Shown here: one piece after another, positions 35,858 through 45,279 of the stretch | Layout of the letters: every line of letters begins with the position of its first letter | Position numbering within the stretch: position 1 is the stretch's first letter | DNA from: Candidatus Poribacteria bacterium | Lineage (GTDB): Bacteria > Poribacteria > WGA-4E > WGA-3G | Direction: 5' to 3' | Assembly (NCBI GenBank): GCA_028820635.1 | Contig: JAPPIG010000042.1 | Coordinates: 1 to 64,000 of the forward strand | DNA: 64,000 bases | Position numbers and translations under genes: made by a program | The notes under the pieces: generated by a model | The model's input: only the letters and a program-made list of their open reading frames with translations | Databases searched by the model: none | What the model was told of the DNA's origin: nothing

Positions 35858-36487
35858 ATGAAATACAAAGGCTTTTTCATCACACTTGAAGGCGTAGAAG
35901 GCGCTGGCAAAACTACACAGATACACCGATTAGCAGATACGCTCGGTGACACTGTTCTCATTACGCGCGAACCGGGTGGCACACCGCTTTCAGAACAGAT
36001 TCGAGATATTTTCTTGACCGCCTCTACTATGTCAGCAACAACAGAATTAATGCTGATTGCCGCTGCACGGGCGCAGCACGTCACCGAACGTGTCCTTCCT
36101 GCATTAGAAGCAGGACAAATCGTTATCTGTGACCGATTTAGCGATGCGACTATTGCCTATCAAGGTTTTCGCAAAGGCATTGATTTGAAACTAATAGAAC
36201 AAGTTAACCACATCGCAACAGGTGGATTAACACCGGACATCACTTTTCTTCTTGACCTTCCCCCAGAAATTGGACTCCAACGCAAACGGGATTCAGATGA
36301 GCCACTGACTCGCCTTGAACATGAAACGCTTGCTTCGCACCAAAAAGTGAGAGACGGATATTTAGCAGTCGCTAAGACTGAACCGCAGCGTATTCAATTA
36401 ATCGACGCACGACTTGATGCAGATACTATCCATAACCTTATTGTGAACGAATCAAAAAAAAGAATTCAGTTATTACAAACATCTTGA
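35858..36487 (+). CDS. tmk: Thymidylate kinase
   Basis: Phosphorylates dTMP to dTDP with ATP. The 209-residue protein starts with MKYKGFFITLEGVEGAGKTTQ (P-loop), then TREPGGTPLSEQIRDIFL, the DRF motif in VICDRFSDATIAYQGF and the LLDLPPEIGLQRK block. The residues after that block (RDSDEPLTRLE) are the lid. I chose ATG 35858 because the family sequence begins there; the longer frame from 35681 runs through IS remnant DNA. holB follows 39 bp downstream, a common tmk-holB pairing. Confidence 0.93.
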   Translation: MKYKGFFITLEGVEGAGKTTQIHRLADTLGDTVLITREPGGTPLSEQIRDIFLTASTMSATTELMLIAAARAQHVTERVLPALEAGQIVICDRFSDATIAYQGFRKGIDLKLIEQVNHIATGGLTPDITFLLDLPPEIGLQRKRDSDEPLTRLEHETLASHQKVRDGYLAVAKTEPQRIQLIDARLDADTIHNLIVNESKKRIQLLQTS

Positions 36488-36526
36488 AGACCAGAACATA
36501 TCGGAATGTGTCTCATACATTAGAAA

Positions 36527-37492
36527 ATGGAAAACGTAATACTCGGTCATCAAAATATTGTAACGCAGCTTCAAAACGCAGTTGCCTCTGAACGCGTTGC
36601 TGGGGCGTATCTTTTTGCAGGCGTGCAAGGGATTGGCAAAGAGACTGTCGCACTCTACTTTGCGAATCTAATTTTGTGTGAGCAAAGGACAGAAGAGGCT
36701 TCACCTTGTGGAGAATGCCGTGCTTGCCGTAAGATAAAAAGCGGTAACCATCCAGATCTACGAATAATCCGGCCTGATGGTGCACAAATTAAGATTGACC
36801 AAATTCGCGATCTTCAACAACAAATTTTTTATCAACCGCTTGAAGGACCACGGAAAATCTACATTTTAGCAAGTACGGAAAGAATGAACCCTTACGCAGC
36901 AAACTCTCTACTCAAAACGCTTGAAGAACCCCCCGCTGCATCTACTTTAATTCTATTGACAGAGAACATTGAATCCATGCTTTTGACAATTCGATCGCGT
37001 TGTCAAGTTTTGTCGTTTTATCCAATGCCGATTGAACAATTAACAGTAGCGTTAATGGATCATTTTTCTATAGATAAAGAGGCAGCTTCCACCGCTGCTG
37101 TTTTATCAGGCGGCATTGTAGGAAAAGCGATCACGCTTATTGAAGAAGGAATTTCTGAAACCGAAACGGTACCGGAAATTCTTGAAGAGACTGACCCGTT
37201 AGCAGCCTTCCGATTAGCAGAGCAATTTGTTGAAAAAGGTGTGGACAGTTTAGACGAATTGATAACGTGGTATCGCGATCTCCTTTTTTTACAGCAAGGC
37301 GCACCTGTAGAATTATTGACACACTCCAACGCATTAGGTAAACTCCAAATACTCGTGCCACGTTACTCCCGAACACGACTTCAGCAAGCAATAAAGACCG
37401 TTTTTGAAACGAAGGAACTACTCAAAAGAACAAACGTTACCAAAATCTTTGTGCTTGAAATCATGTGCCTGAAGTTGCTGCAGGGTAGATGA
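36527..37492 (+). CDS. holB: DNA polymerase III delta' subunit (clamp-loader)
   Basis: A 321-residue clamp-loader ATPase-like subunit. It opens with ILGHQNIVTQLQNAVAS, has a P-loop-like GVQGIGKET, and a zinc-binding cluster of four Cys (CEQRTEEASPCGECRACRK). It then shows KIYILASTERMNPYAANSLLKTLEEPP and the IRSRCQ arginine-finger block. It loads the sliding clamp with the gamma/tau complex. It follows tmk by 39 bp, so co-transcription is likely. The ribosome site is weak. Confidence 0.9.
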   Translation: MENVILGHQNIVTQLQNAVASERVAGAYLFAGVQGIGKETVALYFANLILCEQRTEEASPCGECRACRKIKSGNHPDLRIIRPDGAQIKIDQIRDLQQQIFYQPLEGPRKIYILASTERMNPYAANSLLKTLEEPPAASTLILLTENIESMLLTIRSRCQVLSFYPMPIEQLTVALMDHFSIDKEAASTAAVLSGGIVGKAITLIEEGISETETVPEILEETDPLAAFRLAEQFVEKGVDSLDELITWYRDLLFLQQGAPVELLTHSNALGKLQILVPRYSRTRLQQAIKTVFETKELLKRTNVTKIFVLEIMCLKLLQGR

Positions 37493-37664
37493 ATTCGGCT
37501 TAGGTCTGTTCGTAGGTCGGGTAGAGCGTAGCCAACCCATAACTGTCAATTTAGCGTTCCACCACCCCGGTAGGCGCGTTTTGTAAACGCGCCGAACAAA
37601 GATATCCAATTAATTGTAAAATCTGCAATAAATGTAAGAAAGACGTTCACGAGATTAAAAATCT
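37493..37664. repeat. Intergenic repeats with a GGCGCGTTT hairpin
   Basis: Contains GTAGGTCGGGTAGAGCGTAG (related to the element at 60995), CCCATAACTGTCAATTTA (shared with the fold-back element at 46781) and a 9-bp hairpin GGCGCGTTT/AAACGCGCC at 37573-37593. A TTAATTGTAAAATC stretch follows at 37610. The hairpin may terminate the tmk-holB transcript, though no T-run follows. Confidence 0.5.
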
Positions 37665-38612
37665 ATGTCAAATTTGATTGAGCATGCCCAAACATTAGAA
37701 TCTAACGAAAACATAGCCGAAGCCATCCAAACCTATGCTGACATTATCCGTAGCCAAAGCGACTCGGTCATGCTTGCCTATGCGAACTTTCGGCTCGGAC
37801 ACATCTATCAGGAATGGGGAGAACTTTTTGCAGCGCAAAGGTTTTTGTCGCAAGCACACCAACTTGATCCTGAAAATACTGACATACGAGATGCAATTGA
37901 CAATCTCAACCAATATTTTTCTGAAAATAGAGAACAGATTGCCGACCAAATGTCTCGGCAAAATAGCGATCAGATCGTTTCGCTTTTTCGTATCGCAACA
38001 GGCATCAAACTGATAGCAATGGATAAACCTGTACAGGCGTATCCGTTAATGAAAAGCCGGACGAAGATTTTTCCAAACGCTGCTGTCGCAAAACATCTCC
38101 TTACTGATATTAGCATTACAGATGAGGAACGTAATTCAGCGATTGACTTTCTGATAGATAGAGAGTGGCTTGTCAATACCGGAGTAGAACTTTACACCAT
38201 CGCCGATAGTGGGTTATACGCTTTTTATACTGCGCTTGCCCAACTACACATTGACAATTCCGCGCATTCAGAAGCTATCACCTGCTATGAACAAGCGTCC
38301 TGGCTTGACGGTTCGCAACTCGCGCCATTGTATCAGAAGGTTATCTGCTATGCTGCGCTTGAGTCATGGAATGAGGCAAGTGCAGCCATCACTGACCTCC
38401 CTGCTGAGCCACCAACAGAAATTGATCAAGTAGCATATTACACCGCTGTCGCAGAAAGTTGTCATCATATTTATCAAGAAACCGGTGCTGATTCCGATAA
38501 ACAAAAAGTTGTAGAAGCGTGTGAGGCAGTGTTGCGTCTGGACAAAAAAGACAAAGTAATTTCAAAACTCCTCGCGTCTTATCAGGATAAAAAGAGTTGG
38601 TGGCGGAGGTAA
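37665..38612 (+). CDS. TPR-repeat protein
   Basis: A 315-residue protein with tetratricopeptide-type helices at both ends: LESNENIAEAIQTYADII, ANFRLGHIYQEWGELFAAQRFLSQAHQLDPENTDI and, later, HSEAITCYEQASWLDGSQLAPLYQKVICYAALESWNEA. There is no signal peptide, so it is cytoplasmic. It is not a recognised enzyme. It stands 11 bp before the first of three WD40 genes, which suggests one transcription unit. Confidence 0.8.
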   Translation: MSNLIEHAQTLESNENIAEAIQTYADIIRSQSDSVMLAYANFRLGHIYQEWGELFAAQRFLSQAHQLDPENTDIRDAIDNLNQYFSENREQIADQMSRQNSDQIVSLFRIATGIKLIAMDKPVQAYPLMKSRTKIFPNAAVAKHLLTDISITDEERNSAIDFLIDREWLVNTGVELYTIADSGLYAFYTALAQLHIDNSAHSEAITCYEQASWLDGSQLAPLYQKVICYAALESWNEASAAITDLPAEPPTEIDQVAYYTAVAESCHHIYQETGADSDKQKVVEACEAVLRLDKKDKVISKLLASYQDKKSWWRR

Positions 38613-38623
38613 TTATCTAAACA

Positions 38624-40921
38624 ATGAAAACCAAACTATTTTCCACATTTTTAACGTTACTTTTCTTCTCAACGCAATTTCTATTAAACACCTTTGCGGA
38701 AGACTACACCCAATTAAATCTCCCAGAAGGCGCAAGAGCGCGTCTCGGTAAAGGTGTATTAAACGATATGCAGATTTCACCAGATAGCACCAAGTTAGCA
38801 ATAGCAAGTTCTATCGGGGTATGGCTTTATGATGTTAACACAGGTGATGAAACTGCTCTTCTTTCAGGGCATACGGATGCGGTTATGCATGTGGAATTCT
38901 CGCGTGACAGTAAAATGCTTGCCAGCAGCGCGAATGATAAAACGATTCGACTTTGGGACGCTAAGACTGGTGAAAATTTACAGACATTACCCATTCTCAA
39001 AGGCACACTTTCTTCTCTGAAATTCTTACCGGATGGAAAAACGCTTGTAGGTCAAAATTGGAAAGGCACTATCAGCTTTTGGGACATCACCAATGGACAG
39101 CAACTAAACACCTCCACCCCAAAACTTCCTAAACTTAGCTCCAGGAAATATAAAGATTGGCAACTTGCAACGGATGCTTTTACGGACCAAACCGATGACC
39201 TCATTTTTGCGGTTGGAAATAAGGATAGCACAATTAGTATACAAGATGGTCGCAACGGTTTCCAGATTAGAAAACTTATTTCAATTACTGATGATGGAAT
39301 GTCCTTACCTATCCAATATTCGGTGCAATATCCTGGCAATAAAGAAATTCTGCGTGGACGACCGCATATAAAATGGGTAAGTGCCTTGAATTTTGCCCCA
39401 GATGGTAAAACGCTTGTGAGTATATCTGACCATAGGCGTGCACATTGGAATGGGTGGGAGGGCACCATAGGTCCAACTGAGATTTGGGATGTTAACACCG
39501 GTGAACAACTCGCAGTCCTTCCGTGGTACATAAATATAGAGTTTTCTGGAGACGGCAAAACCCTTGCCATTACTGAGGACAGAGGTAGTGTGATATGGGA
39601 TGTTGAAACCCGTCGCGAAATTACTACGTTCCCCGATTCTAAAACCCTCATTCTAATTGCCGGAGGTAGTGTGATATGGGATGTTGAAACCCGTCGCGAA
39701 ATTGCTACGTTCCCCGATTCGAAGACCGTCAGATTTTCTGGAGACGGCAAAACCCTCATTCTAATTGCCGAAGATAGTTACACGTTATGGGATATTGCTA
39801 CACGCCGTGAAATCGCTAAGATTAACCCAATTTTAGGGGAGTTTAAACCTTTTCCAAGTCGTTTCGTGTTATCAGAAGATGGAGCAATCTTTGCCACTGC
39901 AGATGAAAACGGTGTAGTAAATATTTGGCACACACGTACCAACAAACCACTGCTTACTCTCACTACAGGTTATACAAAACCATTAACTGCCTTAGCGTTT
40001 TCTCACGACGGTAAAACGCTGGCAAGTGGAGGTATAACTGGCAACATTCGGCTTTGGGATACAAACATTGGCAGCATACGTCTAACGCTTAAATCCAGTG
40101 AAAAAAGTATTGGTGATTTATCTTTCACTGCAGATAATCAAACCCTTGTCAATGAGAGTGATGGAAACGTCTATGCATGGAACGTGCAAATAGGGAAACA
40201 GGTGAATATCCACAAAGTAATCCCAGATGCGTTTTTGGGATGGTCCGGAAATTCATTTGATGATGGCACTTCATTTAGCCTTCGCAGTGCATGTATGTTT
40301 ACCCCAAATGGTGAAAAACTAATTATTGAAACAAAAGATGGCATTACGATATGGGATGTTGCCAACACTGAACATTATAATACACTTACAAAGACTAAAA
40401 ATTTTATTTTAGCAGTATCTTCTGACGGGAAATTGCTGGCAGATACCATAGGGAAATCCGTACGCTTGTGGGATACACAAACTGGCAAGCATTTCATGCT
40501 CAAAACGTCTAAAAGTTGGGTAGATAGGTTTTTGAATTGGTTTAATAGAGACGAAATTTATGCCTTGGCGTTTTCCTACAATAGAAGAACTTTGGCGGTT
40601 GCAACAAAAAATAAGGAAATCCAGTTGTGGGACCTTACAACATATCAACTCATCAAAACTCTGAAAGCACACAAGCATATAGTTTGTGAGTTAGTATTTT
40701 CTCAAGATGGCACAGTGCTTGCAAGTGGGGATGCAGGCGGTAAAATTCAAATATGGGAACTTCCCTCTGGCCGTCCCCTTACCACCTATGATGGCCATAA
40801 TAGTTTTGTTCGCTCACTGGCGTTTGCTCCTGATAGAAAGACACTGGCAAGCATAAGCGGTAACGAGTATCACAAAAACTTCGGTGGAACTATCCTCCTC
40901 TGGAACGTGCCTTCTAAATAA
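38624..40921 (+). CDS. Secreted WD40 protein, type A copy 1
   Basis: A 765-residue exported protein; the signal peptide (MKTKLFSTFLTLLFFSTQF) is nearly the same as in the next two genes. It is followed by AEDYTQLNLPEGARARLGKG, then WD40 blades such as ASSANDKTIRLWDAKTGENLQ and LASGGITGNIRLWDTNIG. The region at residues 315-385 contains a recent in-frame 81-bp tandem duplication (GGSVIWDVETRREI occurs twice). It is a full-length homologue of the gene at 42870. The ATG is preceded by GGAGG about 13 bases upstream. Confidence 0.87.
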   Translation: MKTKLFSTFLTLLFFSTQFLLNTFAEDYTQLNLPEGARARLGKGVLNDMQISPDSTKLAIASSIGVWLYDVNTGDETALLSGHTDAVMHVEFSRDSKMLASSANDKTIRLWDAKTGENLQTLPILKGTLSSLKFLPDGKTLVGQNWKGTISFWDITNGQQLNTSTPKLPKLSSRKYKDWQLATDAFTDQTDDLIFAVGNKDSTISIQDGRNGFQIRKLISITDDGMSLPIQYSVQYPGNKEILRGRPHIKWVSALNFAPDGKTLVSISDHRRAHWNGWEGTIGPTEIWDVNTGEQLAVLPWYINIEFSGDGKTLAITEDRGSVIWDVETRREITTFPDSKTLILIAGGSVIWDVETRREIATFPDSKTVRFSGDGKTLILIAEDSYTLWDIATRREIAKINPILGEFKPFPSRFVLSEDGAIFATADENGVVNIWHTRTNKPLLTLTTGYTKPLTALAFSHDGKTLASGGITGNIRLWDTNIGSIRLTLKSSEKSIGDLSFTADNQTLVNESDGNVYAWNVQIGKQVNIHKVIPDAFLGWSGNSFDDGTSFSLRSACMFTPNGEKLIIETKDGITIWDVANTEHYNTLTKTKNFILAVSSDGKLLADTIGKSVRLWDTQTGKHFMLKTSKSWVDRFLNWFNRDEIYALAFSYNRRTLAVATKNKEIQLWDLTTYQLIKTLKAHKHIVCELVFSQDGTVLASGDAGGKIQIWELPSGRPLTTYDGHNSFVRSLAFAPDRKTLASISGNEYHKNFGGTILLWNVPSK
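39584..39745 (+). repeat. 81-bp in-frame tandem duplication inside a WD40 gene
   Basis: The copies begin at 39584 and 39665. The first 55 bases of each are identical apart from one base (A/G in the ATTACT/ATTGCT codons). After that the first copy skips a stretch present in the second. It adds one extra VIWDVETRRE strand. Confidence 0.75.
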
Positions 40922-40966
40922 GAAATTACAACCAATTTGTGAATCTATTGTAAGGAATTTTACACA

Positions 40967-42865
40967 ATGAAAACCAAACTATTTTCCACATTTTTTACAC
41001 TACTTTTCCTTTCAGCGTTATTATTACTGAATTCTTTTGCCCAAGACTACACGCGATGGGGTTTGCCCGAAGGTGCAAGAGCAAGACTCGGTAAAGGCAG
41101 GATTCATAATATACAGTTTTCTCCAGATGGCACTCGTCTTGCGGTCGCAAGTTCAATAGGTATATGGTTATATGATGCAACAACCTATCAAGAACTGGTT
41201 CTGCTAACAGGGCATACAGCTTATGTCTTGAGTGTAAGTTTCAGCCCTGATGGGAAAATACTGGCGAGTGGGAGTAGGGATAGAACAATACGCTTGTGGA
41301 ATGCTGACACAGACGATCACCTGAAAACACTCACAGGACATACAGATAGTGTTAACTGCGTTGCATTCAGTCCGGATGGAAAAACACTCGTAAGTGCAAG
41401 TTCGGACAAAACAGTTCGTTTGTGGGATGTTGCCACAGGTAAACACCTAAAAACACTCATAGGACATGATTCAGCGGTAACAAGCGTATCGTCCAACCCA
41501 AATTATCGGACACTCGCGAGTGCAAGTTTTAAAGAAATCCGTTTGTGGAATGCTACTACAGGTGCACATACACAAACGCTCACAGGACATACAGATAGTG
41601 TTAACTGCGTTGCATTCAGTCCGGATGGCACAATACTTGTTAGTGCTGGGAGTGGTAACAGTAATATCTATCTGTGGGATGGTCGCACAGGTACACACTT
41701 GAGGGCACTTACGAAACACACTTCTGAAGTTAAATGTATTTCGTTCAGTCCGGATGGGGAGCTGTTTGCGAGTGGGGGTAAAGATAAGAACGTCTATCTG
41801 TGGAATGGTCGCACGGGCGAATACATTCAAACACTGTCTGGACATACAGATGGTATCAGAAGTGTATGTTTCAGTCCGGATGGAAAAATGCTCACAAGTG
41901 GGAGTTGGGATGATATCTTCTTTTTTTGGGATGTTTTTACTGCCCAGCACCAGCAGAAGAAACTTACGGGCCATACATCTGCGGTTAATAGCGTTTCATT
42001 TAGCCCGGATGGAAAAACGCTTGCAAGTGGCGAAGAGGACTACACAATCCGTTTGTGGGATGTGACTACTGCACATCACCTAAGTACCTTCACAGGACAT
42101 ACGGGTACTGTTAATAGTGTTTGTTTTAGACCCGATGGCAAGGTACTTGCAAGTGGGAGTTCTGACGAGACTGTTCGTCTTTGGGATGTCAACACAGGAG
42201 TAGAGACGAAAATGCTTATGGGACATGCGGACGCTGTCTTGAGCGTCTCTTTCGATCCCTATGGTAAAACTCTCGCGAGTGGTGGAGGTTGGGAGGACTG
42301 TACCCTCGTTTTATGGGATGTGGATACTGGACAACACAAAAAGGCATTCTCAGAAAATGTGCGTCAGGTTTATAGCGTTTGCTTCAGTCCGGATGGCAGA
42401 ACATTCGCAAGCGGTAAAGGTTATGGGCATGGTCCCCTCTATCTATGGGATGTAGACACAGGACAACACGCAAAAATTCTTACAAACAATAGAAGTTCTA
42501 TCTTGAGCGTCTGTTTCAGTCCTGATGGAGAGACACTCGCGACTGGGACTGGGAGTGCAGATGGCACTATATATTTGTGGAATGTCAACGCGAGACAACT
42601 GAAGAAGACAATAAAATGGCATCCTGATAATGTCAATACTTTATGCTTTAGTCCAGATGGGAAGATACTCGCGAGTGGGAGTAGTGATAAAACAGTTCGT
42701 CTGTGGGATGCAGTCACCGCAGAGATAAGAAAAATATTGAAAGGGCATACATATTCTGTCCAGAGTGTGTGTTTCAGCCCTGATGGAAAAACGCTCGCGA
42801 GTGGGAGTTGGGATAGTACAGTATTGTTATGGGACCTCACTACAGACGAAGCAAAAGGAGATTGA
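40967..42865 (+). CDS. Secreted 14-blade WD40 protein
   Basis: A 632-residue exported protein. After the signal (KLFSTFFTLLFLSALLLLNSFAQ) and the shared LPEGARARLGKG stretch, I count fourteen canonical WD40 units, the first ending IGIWLYD and the last TVLLWD, which fits two seven-bladed propellers. Typical unit: TDSVNCVAFSPDGKTLVSASSDKTVRLWD-like. Two units share an exact 50-nt stretch (41330-41379 and 41579-41628), which marks recent blade duplication. ATG with AAGGA upstream. It is a binding platform on the cell surface or in the periplasm (inference). Confidence 0.9.
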   Translation: MKTKLFSTFFTLLFLSALLLLNSFAQDYTRWGLPEGARARLGKGRIHNIQFSPDGTRLAVASSIGIWLYDATTYQELVLLTGHTAYVLSVSFSPDGKILASGSRDRTIRLWNADTDDHLKTLTGHTDSVNCVAFSPDGKTLVSASSDKTVRLWDVATGKHLKTLIGHDSAVTSVSSNPNYRTLASASFKEIRLWNATTGAHTQTLTGHTDSVNCVAFSPDGTILVSAGSGNSNIYLWDGRTGTHLRALTKHTSEVKCISFSPDGELFASGGKDKNVYLWNGRTGEYIQTLSGHTDGIRSVCFSPDGKMLTSGSWDDIFFFWDVFTAQHQQKKLTGHTSAVNSVSFSPDGKTLASGEEDYTIRLWDVTTAHHLSTFTGHTGTVNSVCFRPDGKVLASGSSDETVRLWDVNTGVETKMLMGHADAVLSVSFDPYGKTLASGGGWEDCTLVLWDVDTGQHKKAFSENVRQVYSVCFSPDGRTFASGKGYGHGPLYLWDVDTGQHAKILTNNRSSILSVCFSPDGETLATGTGSADGTIYLWNVNARQLKKTIKWHPDNVNTLCFSPDGKILASGSSDKTVRLWDAVTAEIRKILKGHTYSVQSVCFSPDGKTLASGSWDSTVLLWDLTTDEAKGD

Positions 42866-42869
42866 TGCA

Positions 42870-45185
42870 TTGAAAATCAAACTATTTTCCACATTTTTTA
42901 CGCTACTTTTCTTCTCAACGCAATTTCTATTAAACATCTTTGCGGAAGATTACACGCAATTAAATCTACCAGAAGGTGCAAGAGCGCGTCTCGGTAAAGG
43001 TGTATTAAACGATATGCAGATTTCCCGAGATGGCACCAAGTTGGCAATAGCAAGTTCAATCGGGGTATGGCTTTATGATGTTAATACCGGTGATGAAACT
43101 GCTCTCATTTCAGGGCATACGGATGTGGTTATGCATGTAGCATTTTCACCAGATGGCAAAATGCTTGCAAGTAGTGCTGATGACTGGACAGTCCGACTTT
43201 GGGATACAAAAACTGGTGAAAATTTACAGACACTACCCATTCCCAAAGGCACACTTTCTTTTCTGAAATTCTTACCTGATGGAAAAACGCTTGTAGGAGT
43301 GAATTGGCAAGGGATAGTTTTCCTTTGGAAGACTACCACAGGAGAACTGTTAAATACTTTCAGTCCAAAATACTCTACAATCAGAATCGAAGATAGCGTT
43401 TGGACTCGTGTCTTAGCTGCCTTTGTTGACCGAATAGGTGTTGTTACCTTTGCTATCGGAAATAAGGATGGCACAATTAGCATCCAAAATGGGCAAACAA
43501 GTAAGGAAGTAATATCACTTAAACCTCGGACAGATGATTCCCAATTTTTCAAACTGGAGGGAGAACCAACTGTCCGCACTGTAAGACCAATGCCTATTGA
43601 CGATAAAGAATACCACACTACTTATATGGATAATGGAACACCTTTTCCTATCCAATACCAGTTAGGACATCACAGCATAGGTTACTCAAGTCTTGAAGAA
43701 CAACCCATAAAATGGTTGACCAAATTAGAGTTTTCTCCAGATGGAAAAACCCTTGTAGGTAGAAGGTCCTATCGAATCCCAGAGAGAAGAGGTTGGAGTG
43801 GATCCGAAGGACCTATCGAAATATGGGATGTTGAAACAGGTGAACAACTCGCAGCACTTCGATCAGGCCGTGTTCAAAACGTAATGTTTTCAAACGACGG
43901 AAAGATCCTCGCCCTGGCAGGGTATAGTGGATGTGTTATATGGGACGTTACAACCTACCGTGAAATTGCTACGTTCCCTGATGCAGAGACCTTAACATTT
44001 GCAGGTGACGGAAGAACACTCGTTCTTATTAACAAAAACAGTTATACGCTATGGGATATTAGTACTCACCGTGAAATTGCCAAATTCAATCCCATTTTTA
44101 AGGAGTTAAAACCTTTTCCAGAACGTTTTGTGTTATCACAAGATGGTGCAATCTTTGCCGCAGCAAACGAACACGGTATAGTAAATGTGTGGCAGACACA
44201 GACTGATAAACCGTTGCTTACCCTCACTTCAGGCTATACAAAACCATTAACTGCCTTAGCGTTTTCACACGATGGAAAATTGCTCGCAAGCGGTGATATA
44301 ACTGGCAACATTCAACTCTGGGATATAAATAAGTACAGCAAACGGATGACGATTAAGACGGGTAACAATTATATCCGTATGTTGGCATTCTCAAAGACCA
44401 ACAAAACACTTATTAGTGAGAGTAGAGGCAATATCACAGCGTGGGATATTCCCTCTGGAATGCAGGAAAACGCTTATACGATACCAGACGCATTAGGCGG
44501 AAGCATTTCTGCTTCATTTAAAGATGGCACAAGACTTACCCGTAAAAAGGTAGGTGCTTTTACGCCAAATAGTGAAAAACTGGTTATTCAAACAAAAAAT
44601 GGAACAGAGATATGGGATATTCTGAATGCCAAAAATCTAAGGACCTCTACAAAGATTAGTAAGTATTGGACGACACCAACATTTGATGGAAAAATGCTTG
44701 CAACAGCAAGAGGTAATGCCACGAGATTATGGAATACGAATACTGGTGAAGAAGTTGCCACACTTCAAACTCCTAAAAACTTTATAGATGGGTCTTTAGA
44801 AACATTTAACTTTCGTAACTTTAATGTTTATTCGTTGGCGTTCACACCAGACGGTAAAACCCTTGCTGTTGGAACAGGGAATAAGAAAATTCATTTGTGG
44901 AATGTTACCACCCAACAACTCATTCAAACTATTAGTGGGCATCAACATGCAGTCTGTGAATTAGCGTTTTCAGCAGATGGCACCGTTCTCGCCAGTGGAG
45001 ATACAGGTGGTAAGATTCATCTATGGGAATTTGCCACCCGCCGCCTTCTCGCAACCTTTGAAACACCGAAAGGTTTTGTTAACACATTGGCGTTTGCACC
45101 CGATGGAAAAGTGCTTGCAAGTATGAACGAAAGCAGCTATAGACAAGACGGAACTATTTTTCTGTGGAATGTCCCGCCTAAATAA
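42870..45185 (+). CDS. Secreted WD40 protein, type A copy 2
   Basis: A 771-residue homologue of the gene at 38624 with the same signal peptide and LNLPEGARARLGKGVLNDMQIS opening, and WD40 blades such as DDWTVRLWDTKTGENLQ, GDITGNIQLWDINK and GTIFLWNVPP at the end. I chose the TTG at 42870, which aligns with the ATG of its paralogs and follows AAGGAG; the longer frame (42765) lies inside the preceding gene. It begins 4 bases after the previous stop, so translation is probably coupled. An insertion near residues 225-260 is absent from copy 1. Confidence 0.87.
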   Translation: MKIKLFSTFFTLLFFSTQFLLNIFAEDYTQLNLPEGARARLGKGVLNDMQISRDGTKLAIASSIGVWLYDVNTGDETALISGHTDVVMHVAFSPDGKMLASSADDWTVRLWDTKTGENLQTLPIPKGTLSFLKFLPDGKTLVGVNWQGIVFLWKTTTGELLNTFSPKYSTIRIEDSVWTRVLAAFVDRIGVVTFAIGNKDGTISIQNGQTSKEVISLKPRTDDSQFFKLEGEPTVRTVRPMPIDDKEYHTTYMDNGTPFPIQYQLGHHSIGYSSLEEQPIKWLTKLEFSPDGKTLVGRRSYRIPERRGWSGSEGPIEIWDVETGEQLAALRSGRVQNVMFSNDGKILALAGYSGCVIWDVTTYREIATFPDAETLTFAGDGRTLVLINKNSYTLWDISTHREIAKFNPIFKELKPFPERFVLSQDGAIFAAANEHGIVNVWQTQTDKPLLTLTSGYTKPLTALAFSHDGKLLASGDITGNIQLWDINKYSKRMTIKTGNNYIRMLAFSKTNKTLISESRGNITAWDIPSGMQENAYTIPDALGGSISASFKDGTRLTRKKVGAFTPNSEKLVIQTKNGTEIWDILNAKNLRTSTKISKYWTTPTFDGKMLATARGNATRLWNTNTGEEVATLQTPKNFIDGSLETFNFRNFNVYSLAFTPDGKTLAVGTGNKKIHLWNVTTQQLIQTISGHQHAVCELAFSADGTVLASGDTGGKIHLWEFATRRLLATFETPKGFVNTLAFAPDGKVLASMNESSYRQDGTIFLWNVPPK

Positions 45186-45225
45186 TAGTTTTTGAAACTA
45201 AACATGTCTGTGCAGCACAAACCAG

Positions 45226-45254
45226 TTGACTAACAACCTAAATTCAGGTAAAGT
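45226..45254 (+). promoter_or_regulatory. Candidate sigma70-type promoter for the TPR lipoprotein gene
   Basis: TTGACT (45226-45231), a 17-base spacer and TAAAGT (45249-45254). The expected start is about 19 nt before the ATG at 45280. Confidence 0.45.
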
Positions 45255-45279
45255 GTTATAAAAAGACGTGGAGAGAAAA

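Noticed and set aside
39052..39759. 235-residue minus-strand frame in the first type A WD40 gene
   Set aside because: It is the antisense of WD40 repeats (recurring ITLPxxxxMRVLPS text), a typical artefact of repeated coding DNA.
42765..42869. Longer N-terminus for the third WD40 protein
   Set aside because: It lies within the preceding gene in another frame; the TTG at 42870 aligns with paralogs and has a ribosome site.
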